A DNA stretch of 64,000 nt, taken from NCBI GenBank assembly GCA_039619475.1, contig CM077115.1, forward strand, positions 157,579,774 to 157,643,773, in the 5' to 3' direction. A program made the position numbers and the translations under genes. Source of the stretch: Icerya purchasi (taxonomy: Eukaryota; Arthropoda; Insecta; Hemiptera; Monophlebidae). Of the stretch, positions 13,201 through 21,880 are shown piece by piece (the first letter of the stretch is position 1; every line of letters begins with the position of its first letter). A model generated the notes under the pieces. It worked only from the letters and a program-made list of their open reading frames with translations. It searched no databases and was not told the DNA's origin.

Positions 13201-16200
13201 TCAATAAAGGAATATGTCAGGGGTCGATATTAAGTCCAACTTTACATTGCAATATATACAAGAATTTTGATAAAATATCTTCGAGAAATATTTGAGTTAT
13301 ACAGTATGCAGATGATGTGCTGAAATACATGTCAGCAGCTTCACTATTATGCACGGCTATAAAATACGTCACTGTAGCAATAGAAAAGATAAAAAATTAT
13401 TCTGAATCACTGCAACTAGAAGTATCGTGCGATAAAACTAAACGTATCGTTTTTACTAGGCATAAAATCAATGTAAGTCCTTATATTAAAATTATTGTTA
13501 GCTGACATCACTGAGGGTGATATGATGGAAGAAACAGGAATTTTTAAATACTATACAAGTGTACGCTATTTCTGACTGTCTGAATTGAAATAATTTTCAA
13601 AATTTTAAATAAAACATTGAAAAGGAAAAAGTGAAGATATTAAATATTTGACTAATTTTTTAGCATGGAACATGCTCTAGCCGTGACCTAACGAGCAGAA
13701 AACGTCACACTAAAGTGGAACGCGAGGGCGCGTTCCGCGGGAGATAAATAATAATAGAGTCTTTTCTTCTAGCTGTCTAAAGTCAGTCGTGTTCGGATCG
13801 CTCAAAGATTATAAGTTTCATCATGCTCGTGGTAAAGTAAATTTCGAGTTGAAGAACGAGTTTTTAAGGAACGAGTTTGATTGTTTGAAAAATCATCGAC
13901 TTCACACAATTACCGACGAATGCGAAAATACTTAAGCCGTGCCGGTCCTAAGGATTTGTCGTTATTCACACTCAACGTCCGAAATTTTGAGAGCACATAA
14001 GGAAGATTTGATTAGTGATTTTCTATTACCTGAAACCAAGATCATGGCGTTAACTGAAACTTGGCTTAATAACGACGACTAGGTTAGACTGAAAGAATAT
14101 AGATGTGTTACTCAGTTCTATGTGCAAAAGTGCGAGCTGCGGGAGTCGCCATATACGAAAAAGAAGACTGCATGTTATTTTTAACTCTGCAAATTCTGAT
14201 GAGATTTGACAAACAATCGTTATCTATTGATGAAATTAATGCGCTCAGTGAGGAATGTGGGTATATTTGCGCCATTGAAAGCACTATAAGTGGTCAACGA
14301 GTTCTACTTGTGATTGTTTACATCTCGCCAAGTACTTCGATTGACGATATTGAAGATTTCTTCGAATTAAATTTATTGGCATACACACCCAAAGTAGCAA
14401 AAACTGTTAACATAATCAAGAAGAGAGAATACGACAGAATACCTATACTTTTATCAGGGGATATCAACGTAGATCTCAAGAAATCTGAAAATCGGCGATT
14501 ATTTCGGTTCATGGAAGAAACCTTTGGATTACAACTCAAAACGAATCCAGCTCTACCAGCTACTCATGGGGGATTGTGCATCGATTTGATCTTCGCTCGT
14601 CACATCGACAGAATTGATTTTAAAAGTGGCATAAGTTACTTCAGTTATCATAAACCCATATTGTCCATTACTTCTAAGGATCATGTGATACAAGCATAAT
14701 ATTTTGTAAAAATAAAATCGTTAACACTATTATTTTCTTTCGAATTCAAAACGTTCATTATTGCATCTTCAATTCTAACATATCATACATAAACAGTTGA
14801 AAGTATCAGAGATGATATTAACAGATAGAAAACGGCTAAAGTATGTTCTATGTTTTTTGAATTTTAGCCGTAGGCTCTAAACAGACAGCATTGGAGGGTC
14901 GGGGGTTCCAATATTTTTTATTATTAATTTATCAAAAATGTTTTCTGACGTTTAGTTAGATTTTTGAGAGGCGCAAAGCGTTTTTCATAGCGTCGTAGTA
15001 TTTTCATATACCCTGCTCATGAACTTTTTTGAACTTTATAAAAACGTAGCATATTCCGACGGATTTTTTAGTAAACGATGTATGTAGTTATTATAGCGCA
15101 GTAACTGTGAAGTAAGTGCCGGTTTTGTTTTTCAGAAAGGATAACGAGAATACAGTGGTTAAAAAAGCCTCTAATAGAAGAAAAAATCAGAGAACAGCTG
15201 GGCAAAATATGTCTGCGAGGGCGATTAGTAAAATGTAGTTTATATTAAAGAGATTTTTCGGATGCGTGACATACGTGATGAAAAAGAAAAAATAGGGCAC
15301 GAAAAAAGTTGTTACAAAGAAAAAAAGAAAAAACGGATTTTTAAAGCGTTGCTGGAGGAACGGTTAATATTAAAATATTCCATTTACTGTAGAAGTAGGT
15401 TTTAATAGATATCTCGTATTATTTATATACCATAATCACGTTGGTTTTTATATTTAGTTTGCTAGATTACTTATCAAAAGAACCTCCATGGGTTGAAGGA
15501 GACTTCTGTCAAGAATGTACAACCAAATTCGGATTAACTATGAGGAAACACCATTGGTACGTATAATGAATTATGTTTTATTGTATTTCTTAATCTGTTA
15601 AGTAAAATTTTCTAATTATTATAACTTTGAATAATTAGTAATTTTGAAGATTTTACTTTGGTTTTTTTATTAACTTAAAATATGTTTCGCTTGTGTATAG
15701 TTGCGACTATTCGTATCTTCATTTATCGCCAAAAGTGAATAGTTCGCAGTTATTTGGTTTTTGTACGTAGCCTGGTGATTGTTGGTTGGTTGAGAAAAAT
15801 GTACGACGAAATAGCGGTGTCACGTGTTACACGGTGCGAAAGTGGTGAAAAAATTTCGATGAAACAGATCAAAGGACGCAATGGACATTTTTCTATGACT
15901 ACTGAGGAGAATCGATGGATATGATGAATAACGAAAGTACAAAAGATCGTCGAGGAAAAATGAATGACTTTTTTGTTGATTCACGCGATGTAATATCGTA
16001 GGTTGTTAAAAATTATTTAGAGTGTATGTGCTGAAAATGTTAACGCCAGATCATGTAACCAATAGGCTTATATTTGTATTTTCTTTCATATTTCTTGATT
16101 TTTTTGACGGAATTATGATCTACAATATGGATGAATTGAACTGCGGCAGAAAATAAAAAAAACTGATTCAAAACAATGAAAAAGAGTTATTCGGGCTACG

Positions 16201-17193
16201 TTAAATTGACTATTGACGCAGGCGGTAGTTTTTTATTACACGAGGATATTGAGTTATATGTAGGAGAAGTGTTTAAAGAAAGGCGAAGAGGGTACAAAAA
16301 AATAAAAATATGTACTCTATTTAATATAGAATCCTTTAATATACTGTTTGTTAAAATATTCAATTGTAACAAATACAAGTATAACAAACAAATTTAAACA
16401 TATAAACGATTATACTATTTAGAAACGTTTTTAGGCATAGCCCAATATTTAAAACAACACAAAGTATGTGATTAGAACGAATTCTAAATTACACTTTTCT
16501 CTTACTACCTATTAAATGAACGGAGTTTTCAGTTCTATTTAGATTAATCCCTGATTTATTAGTTAAGGATGCTAAATATTTTTAAGATTCATTTTTACTC
16601 GAATCTGTTTTTAATTTTTTTTTCTTCAATTTTTTCAAATAAAGATTTCTTAAACAAAAATAAAAAACCCTTTTTTACGTAATTTTGAAATTATAATTTG
16701 AACGTCATATTAGTTAACTTTTCTAGTATTTTTAAAATGGAACCATTATTTTCGCGCGATTATATTTCAAAAAAGGCTAAACGGTGCATTTTAGATTATA
16801 TTCTGGAAATAAAATGCGCAAAAGGATACTGTTTAATTATTATTATTTTTTTTTTGATGATAGAAATCAATTTCTTTAGAAGTGACAAATAAAAATAACT
16901 GAGGAAATTACCAAATTGTATTTTTGCAAATGCAAAATTTTCATTGTAAAGTATTCAATGTTTAAATAAACTTAAATATAATGATTTTTATTTTATTGTA
17001 CTTCAGTTATTTCTTTTAAAATATATATTATACATTGTTTTTTAAAATAATTTATGTTTTTTATAGTCGTCATTGTGGTCGATTATTGTGTAGTAAATGC
17101 GCTTCGAAAGAAATACCTATACTGAAGTACGGCTTAAATAAACCAGTTAGAGTTTGTTCATTGTGCTTTAAGGTTTTCTTGGGTAATATTTAA
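1127..17193 (+). CDS. ANKFY1: ANKFY1 / rabankyrin-5 orthologue, 3' part, eight exons
   Basis: Seen: eight blocks bounded by AG/GT splice sites join in frame (1127-1283, 2576-2782, 4887-5081, 5735-5855, 8295-8519, 11218-11356, 15458-15556, 17067-17193) to 422 codons plus a TAA stop. The product has ankyrin-type repeats (SPLHLSCKYG, TPLHVAV, NFLHMAI, TALHVASENGH, NALHIACKEGH, TPLHILARFG), then a linker (FNYQVATK) and a C-terminal FYVE finger with CQEC, RKHHCRHCG, CSKC and VRVCSLC. Known: this order and the short tail after the FYVE finger match ANKFY1 (rabankyrin-5), a Rab5 effector that binds PI3P on early endosomes and acts in endocytosis and macropinocytosis. The vertebrate protein is about 1170 residues, so this is the last third; the N-terminal BTB part and earlier repeats must lie left of the window. 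The first exon starts with one base of a split codon, so an upstream exon exists. All eight zinc ligands are present. I see no frameshift or premature stop, so it looks functional. Confidence 0.95.
1713..2240 (+). mobile_element. 5'-truncated LINE insertion with target-site duplication
   Basis: Seen: an open frame to a stop at 2138-2140 reads SILSRLRLGHTALSHNHVFE, PPPVTCPLCG and PTVEHLLKWC. This is the C-terminal end of ORF2 of Jockey/R1-like non-LTR retrotransposons (end of RNase H plus cysteine motif). A 3' UTR with a 12-bp stem-loop (2152-2163 with 2184-2195) and a run of 20 A residues (2221-2240) follows. The 12-bp sequence TTTCTTGGTTAT occurs just before the element (1701-1712) and just after the A-run (2241-2252), a target-site duplication. 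The insertion sits in an ANKFY1 intron in the sense direction and is dead by 5' truncation. Confidence 0.85.
2576..2782 (+). CDS. ANKFY1: ANKFY1 exon (ankyrin repeats)
   Basis: Acceptor CATAG ends at 2575; donor GTAACG starts at 2783. It encodes 69 whole codons with DSEGRTPLHVAVYNQQPR and DKSGLTPFATALTCRNNKAA. The TPFA..LTCRNNKAAQAIL run is typical of this family. Confidence 0.93.
3480..3790 (+). pseudogene. Decayed RTE-like LINE ORF2 C-terminus
   Basis: One frame, broken by in-frame stops, reads LKYFELCEMRPHRKV and then VKRRKSKYFARIIRGRKYEL and LKLIIQGKIVEGD. These match the usual C-terminal run of insect endonuclease/reverse-transcriptase elements (FEMW.YRR..., KRRK..Y.GHI.R..KYELL.LI..GKI.G). 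It lies in the 2.1-kb ANKFY1 intron. No intact ends were found. Confidence 0.65.
4887..5081 (+). CDS. ANKFY1: ANKFY1 exon (ankyrin repeats)
   Basis: Acceptor TTACAG ends at 4886; donor GTACGT starts at 5082. It encodes 65 whole codons including FDNKGRNFLHMAIQKGDIES, then VNSRVQD and TPLLLAGATGNEMLVRSLI. NKGRNFLH and ESVLFLLS are near-invariant in ANKFY1 proteins. Confidence 0.93.
5546..5710 (+). mobile_element. tRNA-derived SINE, copy 1
   Basis: The head TAGCCTAGTAGTTAAGG resembles a tRNA A box. The body (CTACCAAACCAGAGGT, then CAGATCCATTAG and GGGTATGGGACTTACT) is repeated in a copy at 27401-27671. Copy 1 lacks about 100 bp of the middle part present in copy 2, including the place where a B box would lie. 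It ends 24 bp before an ANKFY1 exon. Confidence 0.7.
5735..5855 (+). CDS. ANKFY1: ANKFY1 exon (ankyrin repeat)
   Basis: Acceptor TTGTAG ends at 5734; donor GTAAAT starts at 5856. It encodes SHGRTALHVASENGHAAVVA, LLQNGVDYEAVDSE and the first base of a Gly codon completed in the next exon. It lies 25 bp downstream of a SINE end. Confidence 0.9.
6840..7610 (+). pseudogene. Jockey-like LINE reverse transcriptase relic
   Basis: Frames interrupted by stops and shifts read a degraded GLPQGSSLSPTLFN-type motif near 6870-6935, then SLFADDITFYSTVPHNSI with the catalytic FADD at 6971-6982. Further on, LDLIQNIALRLCLGVFK near 7280 is the thumb/linker run before RNase H in this clade. The order RT, thumb, C-terminal region is kept on the + strand inside the ANKFY1 intron. 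The FADD residues survive, but the frame does not. Confidence 0.7.
8295..8519 (+). CDS. ANKFY1: ANKFY1 exon (two ankyrin repeats)
   Basis: Acceptor TTTCAG ends at 8294. It completes the split Gly codon and continues NNALHIACKEGHLNVIREL, KGRTPLHILARFGREN and FLEMMPEYPLDKTDYEGNT. The donor at 8520 is GTGGCC, weaker than the others, but is fixed by the family sequence on both sides and by the reading frame of the next exon. Confidence 0.9.
9204..9860. mobile_element. Foldback element / large hairpin MITE
   Basis: Left arm 9204-9505 and right arm 9550-9860 are inverted copies around a 44-bp loop. Matching blocks include ATCTCAACAAAAAC, TTTAAATTCTACTTGTACAA, GTTTTATCAGCAA, TTTGCATTTGCATTTTA, AGATCCCTATTT and CATTAATCTTGG with its complement next to the loop. 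The arms differ by scattered substitutions and small indels. There is no coding capacity. I could not identify a clear target duplication. Confidence 0.85.
9940..10460. repeat. Degenerate tandem repeat, about 145-165 bp units
   Basis: ATACCAAATTTCAGCTTT recurs at about 10029 and 10194, with a weaker version near 10335. Each follows an AATTTTTCTG(C/T)TATTTACA block and a GGGCTC(A/G)TTTA block. Three to four diverged units lie directly after the foldback element. The short open frame at 9940-10149 is a product of the repeat. Confidence 0.65.
11218..11356 (+). CDS. ANKFY1: ANKFY1 exon (last ankyrin repeat and linker)
   Basis: Acceptor GTTTAG ends at 11217; donor GTAAAA starts at 11357. The frame reads LLLAYIKGNGNLCRTLVKAG, then NKEGITIFNYQVATKNLLH. 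The FNYQVATK linker precedes the FYVE finger in ANKFY1 proteins. The exon starts with two bases and ends with two bases of split codons. Confidence 0.92.
11625..11850 (-). repeat. Dispersed repeat, copy A (see 40070-40345)
   Basis: Its reverse complement aligns with 40070-40345. Shared blocks are CATATATTCTTGACGGTTTTT (two mismatched positions), GATCGTTTTA and AAGCCGTT, followed by a T-rich GTGAATTTTATTTGA block. No terminal repeats or coding frame were seen. Confidence 0.6.
12600..13155 (-). pseudogene. LINE ORF2 C-terminal fragment (RNase H end, cysteine motif)
   Basis: On the - strand, KWISGIQGNYIVNQLLK (end of RNase H; family WIPGHSGI.GNE.AD) is followed by DFIKTTVRLKRGHMLTPKKL and SECGEQEGSIEHRF, then PILRAAVELYRFLKNNRVDV. 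This is the C-terminal order of Jockey/I-like elements. Stops interrupt it. It directly abuts an RT fragment on the opposite strand. Confidence 0.7.
13190..13560 (+). pseudogene. LINE reverse transcriptase fragment with YADD, inverted relative to neighbour
   Basis: On the + strand, GICQGSILSPTLHCNIYKNF is followed by VIQYADDVLKY (YADD at 13305-13316), then AIEKIKNYSESLQLEVSCDK and TKRIVFTRHK. This is RT motif 4 to 6 of a non-LTR element. It lies head to head with the RNase H end at 12600-13155. Confidence 0.7.
13717..13736. repeat. Short GC-rich hairpin
   Basis: GGAACGCG (13717-13724) and CGCGTTCC (13729-13736) are perfect inverted copies around a 4-base loop. It lies just upstream of the helicase/endonuclease relic. 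Function unknown. Confidence 0.5.
13770..14699 (+). pseudogene. Helicase/endonuclease relic, probably Helentron-type
   Basis: Seen: an open frame from 14103 to 14699 reads VLLVIVYISPSTSIDDI, LLSGDINVDL, LPATHGGLCIDLIFARHID and SYFSYHKPILSI. These are the motifs of an endonuclease/exonuclease/phosphatase (APE-like) domain. Upstream, in a second frame with one stop, SLFTLNVRNFES and IMALTETWLNN are its N-terminal motifs. Still further up, near 13780, LSKVSRVRIAQ resembles the last motif of Pif1-type helicases (ALSRVR). Known: Helentrons of animals encode a Rep/Pif1 helicase followed by such an endonuclease. Inference: this is the 3' coding end of one. A stand-alone LINE endonuclease is the alternative, but no RT follows it. 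Frameshifts near 13800-14110 show decay. Confidence 0.55.
15458..15556 (+). CDS. ANKFY1: ANKFY1 exon (N half of the FYVE finger)
   Basis: Acceptor ATTTAG ends at 15457; donor GTACGT starts at 15557. It encodes LLDYLSKEPPWVEGDFCQEC and TTKFGLTMRKHH plus two bases of a split Cys codon. The first CxxC zinc pair and most of the basic PI3P-binding RKHHCR motif are here. Confidence 0.95.
15775..16290 (+). pseudogene. Strongly decayed mariner transposase
   Basis: Scattered frames resemble mariner transposase in order: DEIAVSRVT (helix-turn-helix region), MTTEEN, STKDRRGKMNDF, KMLTPDHVTNRL (family WVP..LTP.HK..R) and FLLHEDIELYVGEVFKE (family LLHDNARPHV around the second catalytic Asp). Stops and frameshifts separate the pieces. 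It is unlike the mariner pair at 59.8-62.3 kb. It lies in the last ANKFY1 intron. Confidence 0.5.
17067..17193 (+). CDS. ANKFY1: ANKFY1 terminal exon (C half of the FYVE finger, stop)
   Basis: Acceptor TTATAG ends at 17066. It completes the Cys codon and reads RHCGRLLCSKCASKEIPILK, YGLNKPVRVCSLCFKVFLGNI, stop at 17191-17193. It supplies the remaining zinc ligands and the RVC motif. An AATAAA lies 28 bp past the stop. Confidence 0.95.
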
Positions 17194-20158
17194 AAATTAT
17201 TCTGTGCATTATACGTGTATAATAAACGAATAATTAGTCAGATTATTTTTACAATTAAAATTAGCGTTTAAATAAAAATTTAACTCTCTTTGTAATCCTT
17301 GGCTAAACTGTGAATATTCTTTCATATCGTAATCAGAACTTTAGAAAATGTCTGATTTGAAATTTATTTGTTTAGTAGTATTTTGTAAATTTTTTTAAAA
17401 AATTTCCAAATTTAAAAATTAGCACGCTATGTGGTAAGTACTTTTTTACGATTTTTTTTTTTTTTTACGTTCTTCATTCAGCATTTAGTTTTTGCGGGTG
17501 AATTACTTTAAGTATATCCATTACTAGAATACTTAAGTAAGCTGCAGTTATTCTTCTCATGACTAAAAATTATATTGCCGGATGTAGTAATATTTCTTTT
17601 TTCATTTCACCCGCTCGCGACTAATAGTTTAAGTTTACTCAAAAAGTTAACGAATTTATGCTCAATAATAAAATACGACGTAACGTAATAATTTTATGTA
17701 ATATTGTTAACAATATTATAGTTACCGAGAAGTTGGGTAATGTGGAATAGATAAAATTAATTTCGCTTAAGTATAACGATGAAATGGATTAAAAAATGTT
17801 CCGATACTCGAATGTAATTAAGTGTTAAATTTTTATTTTCCTTTTGTCTAATGAACTGTAAGTTTCAATGGAGAAATATTACCGAAATTAAGATGTGGCT
17901 AAACGGCTTAACTTTAATTCCTGAAAATATGAAGTCAATTGTTTTATTTTTTAAGCGCTGCTATAAGCGACAAAATCGTTTACCGAAAGCAACGGATAAA
18001 ATGCACTAGCTGATATGTTCAGCCAGAACTATGCTGAAGAATAATATTGGCAATAAAAAAAAATTTATTCATTTATAATAATGAAAATAATAATAATAAT
18101 AAGAGCTAAAAACATGTATACTATTATTATTATTATTATTATTATAAGTTTATCTTAAACTTATTTCGCGATATCCGAAAAACAACACTATTATGTAAAT
18201 CGATACATTTTAATAATTGCCTTTGTTTTTATTAATAGTTATTAAAGAATAGTTTTTATAGGATACTATAGGATATTGGATGAGTTTGAATAAAAAAAGG
18301 CAGATCTGATAGAACTGTACAAATTCTTTATAGAAAAACATATTTATTGTATCCGACACTTTTCAAACTTTTTTTTATTCTTTAATATATCGTTTTTTAA
18401 TTTTATTATGTATGTAATACCGTAGTATGATTATACTCAGTTTTGAAGAATCTCAATTTCGCAATAAAATGATTAATGGGTAACTTATGAAGGAATACTT
18501 CGAACAGGAATCATTAAAAATTTCCTTATAATTCAAAAAATTCTATTGTGTTTTTTTTCTTTGTTGGTTGAAAAATAAGAAATACAGCAAATGAAGAAAT
18601 ATTAATTTTTCCTTACGAGATTCACTCAGAAAAATAGAGCATATTTTACGCTTTTTTTATAATCTAATTATGAAAAATCTATTGTAACATTTATTTTCAT
18701 GTTTGTTTTTATCGGAGATCCAAAAAATTTTGAAAATTGCATTAATCACGTTAAATAAATTTCGATTTTTGGCGGATCATTAAGAAAAATTAAAAGGAAA
18801 AAAAAATTAAAACATGGCTCAGTGAATTTTAAAATTTATTCGAATATGTGCAGTTTTAAAGATTACAGTTTTTTTTTTTTTTGTTTCTTTCTTAATATCC
18901 TTAAATAACCAGAAAAGTTTAAGCCGATGGCTACACATATTTTTAAAATTATAAATATGTCATTATTGCCGCTTGTTTAGCTAATTTTACATTATGTATC
19001 AGCACGATTATTATCTCGGTATAGTTTCAGATAAACACCGAAATAATCAGTGTCTGTTTTTATAAAAGCTACTATATTTTTTGTATTTTTAAATTTGATC
19101 TCTTTTATGTTTTGAAAGTTTTTTTTTGTCAGAAGAAAATATTTCATAACATCAAAATTAATTGATCGAAAATGGCAGTGCCTTATCTTATGGCTAAGAG
19201 ATCTGCTGCGCACATGTCCTGTCTTAATACGGCAAATTTTAACTGAATTCTCGATCAAAAAGGAAATTCCTAGCTTAATAAGGCTAGTGATATTATACAT
19301 TACTTAAGTAGACATAATATAAAATGGGAACGGTTATAAATTCGGGCGAAAAGAAAATTTGAAATATTATATATAGTGTAATCGTTAAAAAATGAATATA
19401 TTAAATATCTTATTTGACATTCTAAAGGTAACCGTACCGGGAATTATTAAGACAAAGGAAAGCCAAGGTAAAAAAAAAAAAAAAGATAATTCGGCTGGGT
19501 AATTTATATATGACTTCCAGTTTTAAAAATGTAAAAAAAAGGTATTAATATGATTTCTAACTTCTGGGAAAATATAAATTAAAAATTAATTCTGTTCAGT
19601 GTTTTTGTCGTATGTAACAGGTTAAATCGGTGTTGCATGCTACTGATAACTTAATAATTAACTCTGGGGGCTTACATTTATTAAATGGAATTTAATTTTT
19701 TGAAATGACTAGTTTAATAATACGGCTGGAAAAGTTTTTTACCGACGTCATTGTGCGTGGTAGAAGTCGGGAATCGTGATCAAATTTTCCGATACTACAA
19801 AGAGGAAAAAGTTAACTGTTTTACGTAATATTTTATTTCGAACAAAGTTATTCAATAACTGATTAAACAAAACGTGAGAGTAACGCAAACAACCTTAAAT
19901 AAACACTTAAAAATATAACAGTACCCTTCTTTTTATTAAAATTCTGAAACTTGTTTAAATTGGCGCAGGTTGCTAAATTTACGAACAGCGAGTTTGTTCA
20001 CGTAGTGAATAAAAGCGTTTAGTACGATCAGTCGTCATATTCCTTGTCGTTATAACGATCTCATTTTACGCTGCCTCAATTTTAATATATATTTGTTTTG
20101 TTCATTTTTGTTTAATTTATAATTTTGAAACATTTTTTAGAAATGAAATTCGTCGGGG
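17194..20158. other. AT-rich DNA downstream of ANKFY1, no gene recognised
   Basis: It contains homopolymer runs and a paired (AAT)n / (ATT)n hairpin at 18086-18145. An open frame at 18992-19300 (- strand) shows no recognisable domain and I do not call it. Confidence 0.6.
17221..17226 (+). terminator. Candidate polyadenylation signal of ANKFY1
   Basis: AATAAA lies 28 bp after the ANKFY1 stop codon. In this AT-rich DNA the hexamer is frequent, so a later signal and a longer 3' UTR are equally possible. Confidence 0.4.
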
Positions 20159-20334
20159 GAAAACACTTTACGATAGACGTTATGTTTAGAAAATTTTAAA
20201 ATTTAACGTTGCAGAATGCGTACATTTACGATCATCAGAAACAAAATAAATTAACAAAACGTTTCTGATGATGGTAAGTGTAGCCATCTTAAATTTAAAT
20301 TTTCTAAACATGGTGTGTACCGTAAATTGTTTTC
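20159..20334. mobile_element. Small foldback MITE
   Basis: Two arms of about 80 bp are inverted around an 18-bp loop (20243-20260). Matching outer blocks are GAAAACAC with its complement, TGTTTAGAAAATTT with AAATTTTCTAAACA, and ATCATCAGAAAC with GTTTCTGATGAT. No coding frame was seen. Confidence 0.75.
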
Positions 20335-20750
20335 TTAATTATATCCACTATGGAAATTTTAAATGTTTGATTATAAAATGAGTTATTAATAAACGTTTGG
20401 AAGTAGAAATATGGCAGTGAAAATGTTTAAAATCTAAAGAAATTAATAAAACATCATCTACCTGTTCTGTATTTTATGGCTAAAAATGTTATACCATTTT
20501 CTATCGGACAGCACACTAATAATTGAAATGTGATAATGCCGTTTTACGTTCAATTTTGCTTAAATTACAGATGGTTATTTTTAACTTCAAGTTAAGATTT
20601 TGGTAAATATTTATTTTTGATTCATTTATAAATTTCCCAGTGCTCCTTTTTAATCAACTGTTCCGATTATTTTTTGTTTGTACTATCGAAATATTGAGAT
20701 AACTGATTTGAATCAATTATTTTGTATCCATTTTTCTATTTTTAATAAGG

Positions 20751-20751
<1 letters not shown>

Positions 20752-20792
<41 letters not shown>
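20752..20792. repeat. (TA)n microsatellite
   Basis: An uninterrupted TA run of about 20 repeats, followed by an imperfect TA-rich tail. Confidence 0.95.
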
Positions 20793-20799
<7 letters not shown>

Positions 20800-20999
20800 A
20801 TATATATACATGTTATGTTAGAAGAACATTATATGTATAAACTTAAGTAATTTTCATTTGTATATTCACATAGTCATAATGTATCCAATTTTATAAATCG
20901 TTATCGTTTTTTAATAAATTTTACCATTAATTCACATTTACTTTATTACGTAATAATTAGTAGGTAATTATTTATATTTTTCTTTCTCATTTTCTTCTT

Positions 21000-21880
21000 A
21001 GCTACGTCATCTCCGAACGAAGTTTGGCGATCAATAAGGCTAGTTTATTCTTATTAATGACCGTTTCCGTCAGTTCTGTTTCTATTTCCTCACTCCAACG
21101 TAGTAAGCCATCCTTCCATGATGTTCTTCTTCGTCCTACACTTCTTTTTCCGTCTATTTTTCCTTTCAGAACCAATTGAAGAGGCCCATATTTCATATTT
21201 TTACATACATGCCCGTAATATTCCGGTTTACGTTTTTGAATAGTGAAAAATAACTCTTTTTGTTTGGACAGTCTTTTTAAAACGTCTTCATTCGTAATCT
21301 TATCTGTCCGTGGTATCTTCAGTATACGGTGATAAATGAACATTTCGAACGCGTGTAGTTTTCCTTCTACTCAACTCCGTGTAACAATACTGAGAAAACA
21401 TAACACCGGACGAGATGCATACGTAACTCTAATGTAATGTCCTTCCGTGTTAACAGTTTTTTTCTCGCTTTTTCAATTCTTGTTTTTACCCCTACGGGTT
21501 GATCAGCTCTTTCCTAAAACCACATGTCCAAATATAAGTATTTAACGACTCTGTCCATTTCCTCTTGACCAATGTAAATTCGACTTGTATCTGCGGTCGT
21601 ATGGGATTTCTTCTTATGTATCAACGTCCACTTCGTTTTTGCGACATTTATTTCTACCCCGTGTTCAAGACCAACATCGCGGACTCGGTTAATCATATTC
21701 TGCAGACCATTTAGACTGTCCGATATTCATACTGTATCGTCTACTGCGTATCGCATATTAGATACACCACTATCGCTAATCTTAATACCATTCTTAAAGA
21801 TGTTTTCAGAATATACATTGAACAGTATTGGCGACAAAACACAGCCTTGTCGTACACCTCTTTTTAATTTTTAAGACGCG
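21000..21880 (-). pseudogene. RTE-like LINE ORF2, RT motif 4 to C-terminus
   Basis: On the - strand the order is GVRQGCVLSPILFNVYSENI, NMRYAVDDTV (catalytic box, with an extra Val compared with the usual YADD), MINRVRDVGLEHGVEINVAK, then LHAFEMFIYHRILKI, TNEDVLKRLSKQKELFFTIQ, KRKPEYYGHV, GKIDGKRSVGRRRTSW and a stop at 21002. This matches RTE/craft-like elements of insects. Stops between the blocks (near 21500 and 21725) inactivate it. The 3' piece (21002-21343) is open for 113 codons. Related fragments lie at 3480-3790 and 31670-31875. Confidence 0.8.

Noticed and set aside
18992..19300. 102-codon frame on the - strand
   Set aside because: No recognisable motif, AT-rich codon use like the flanks, and no splice or regulatory context.
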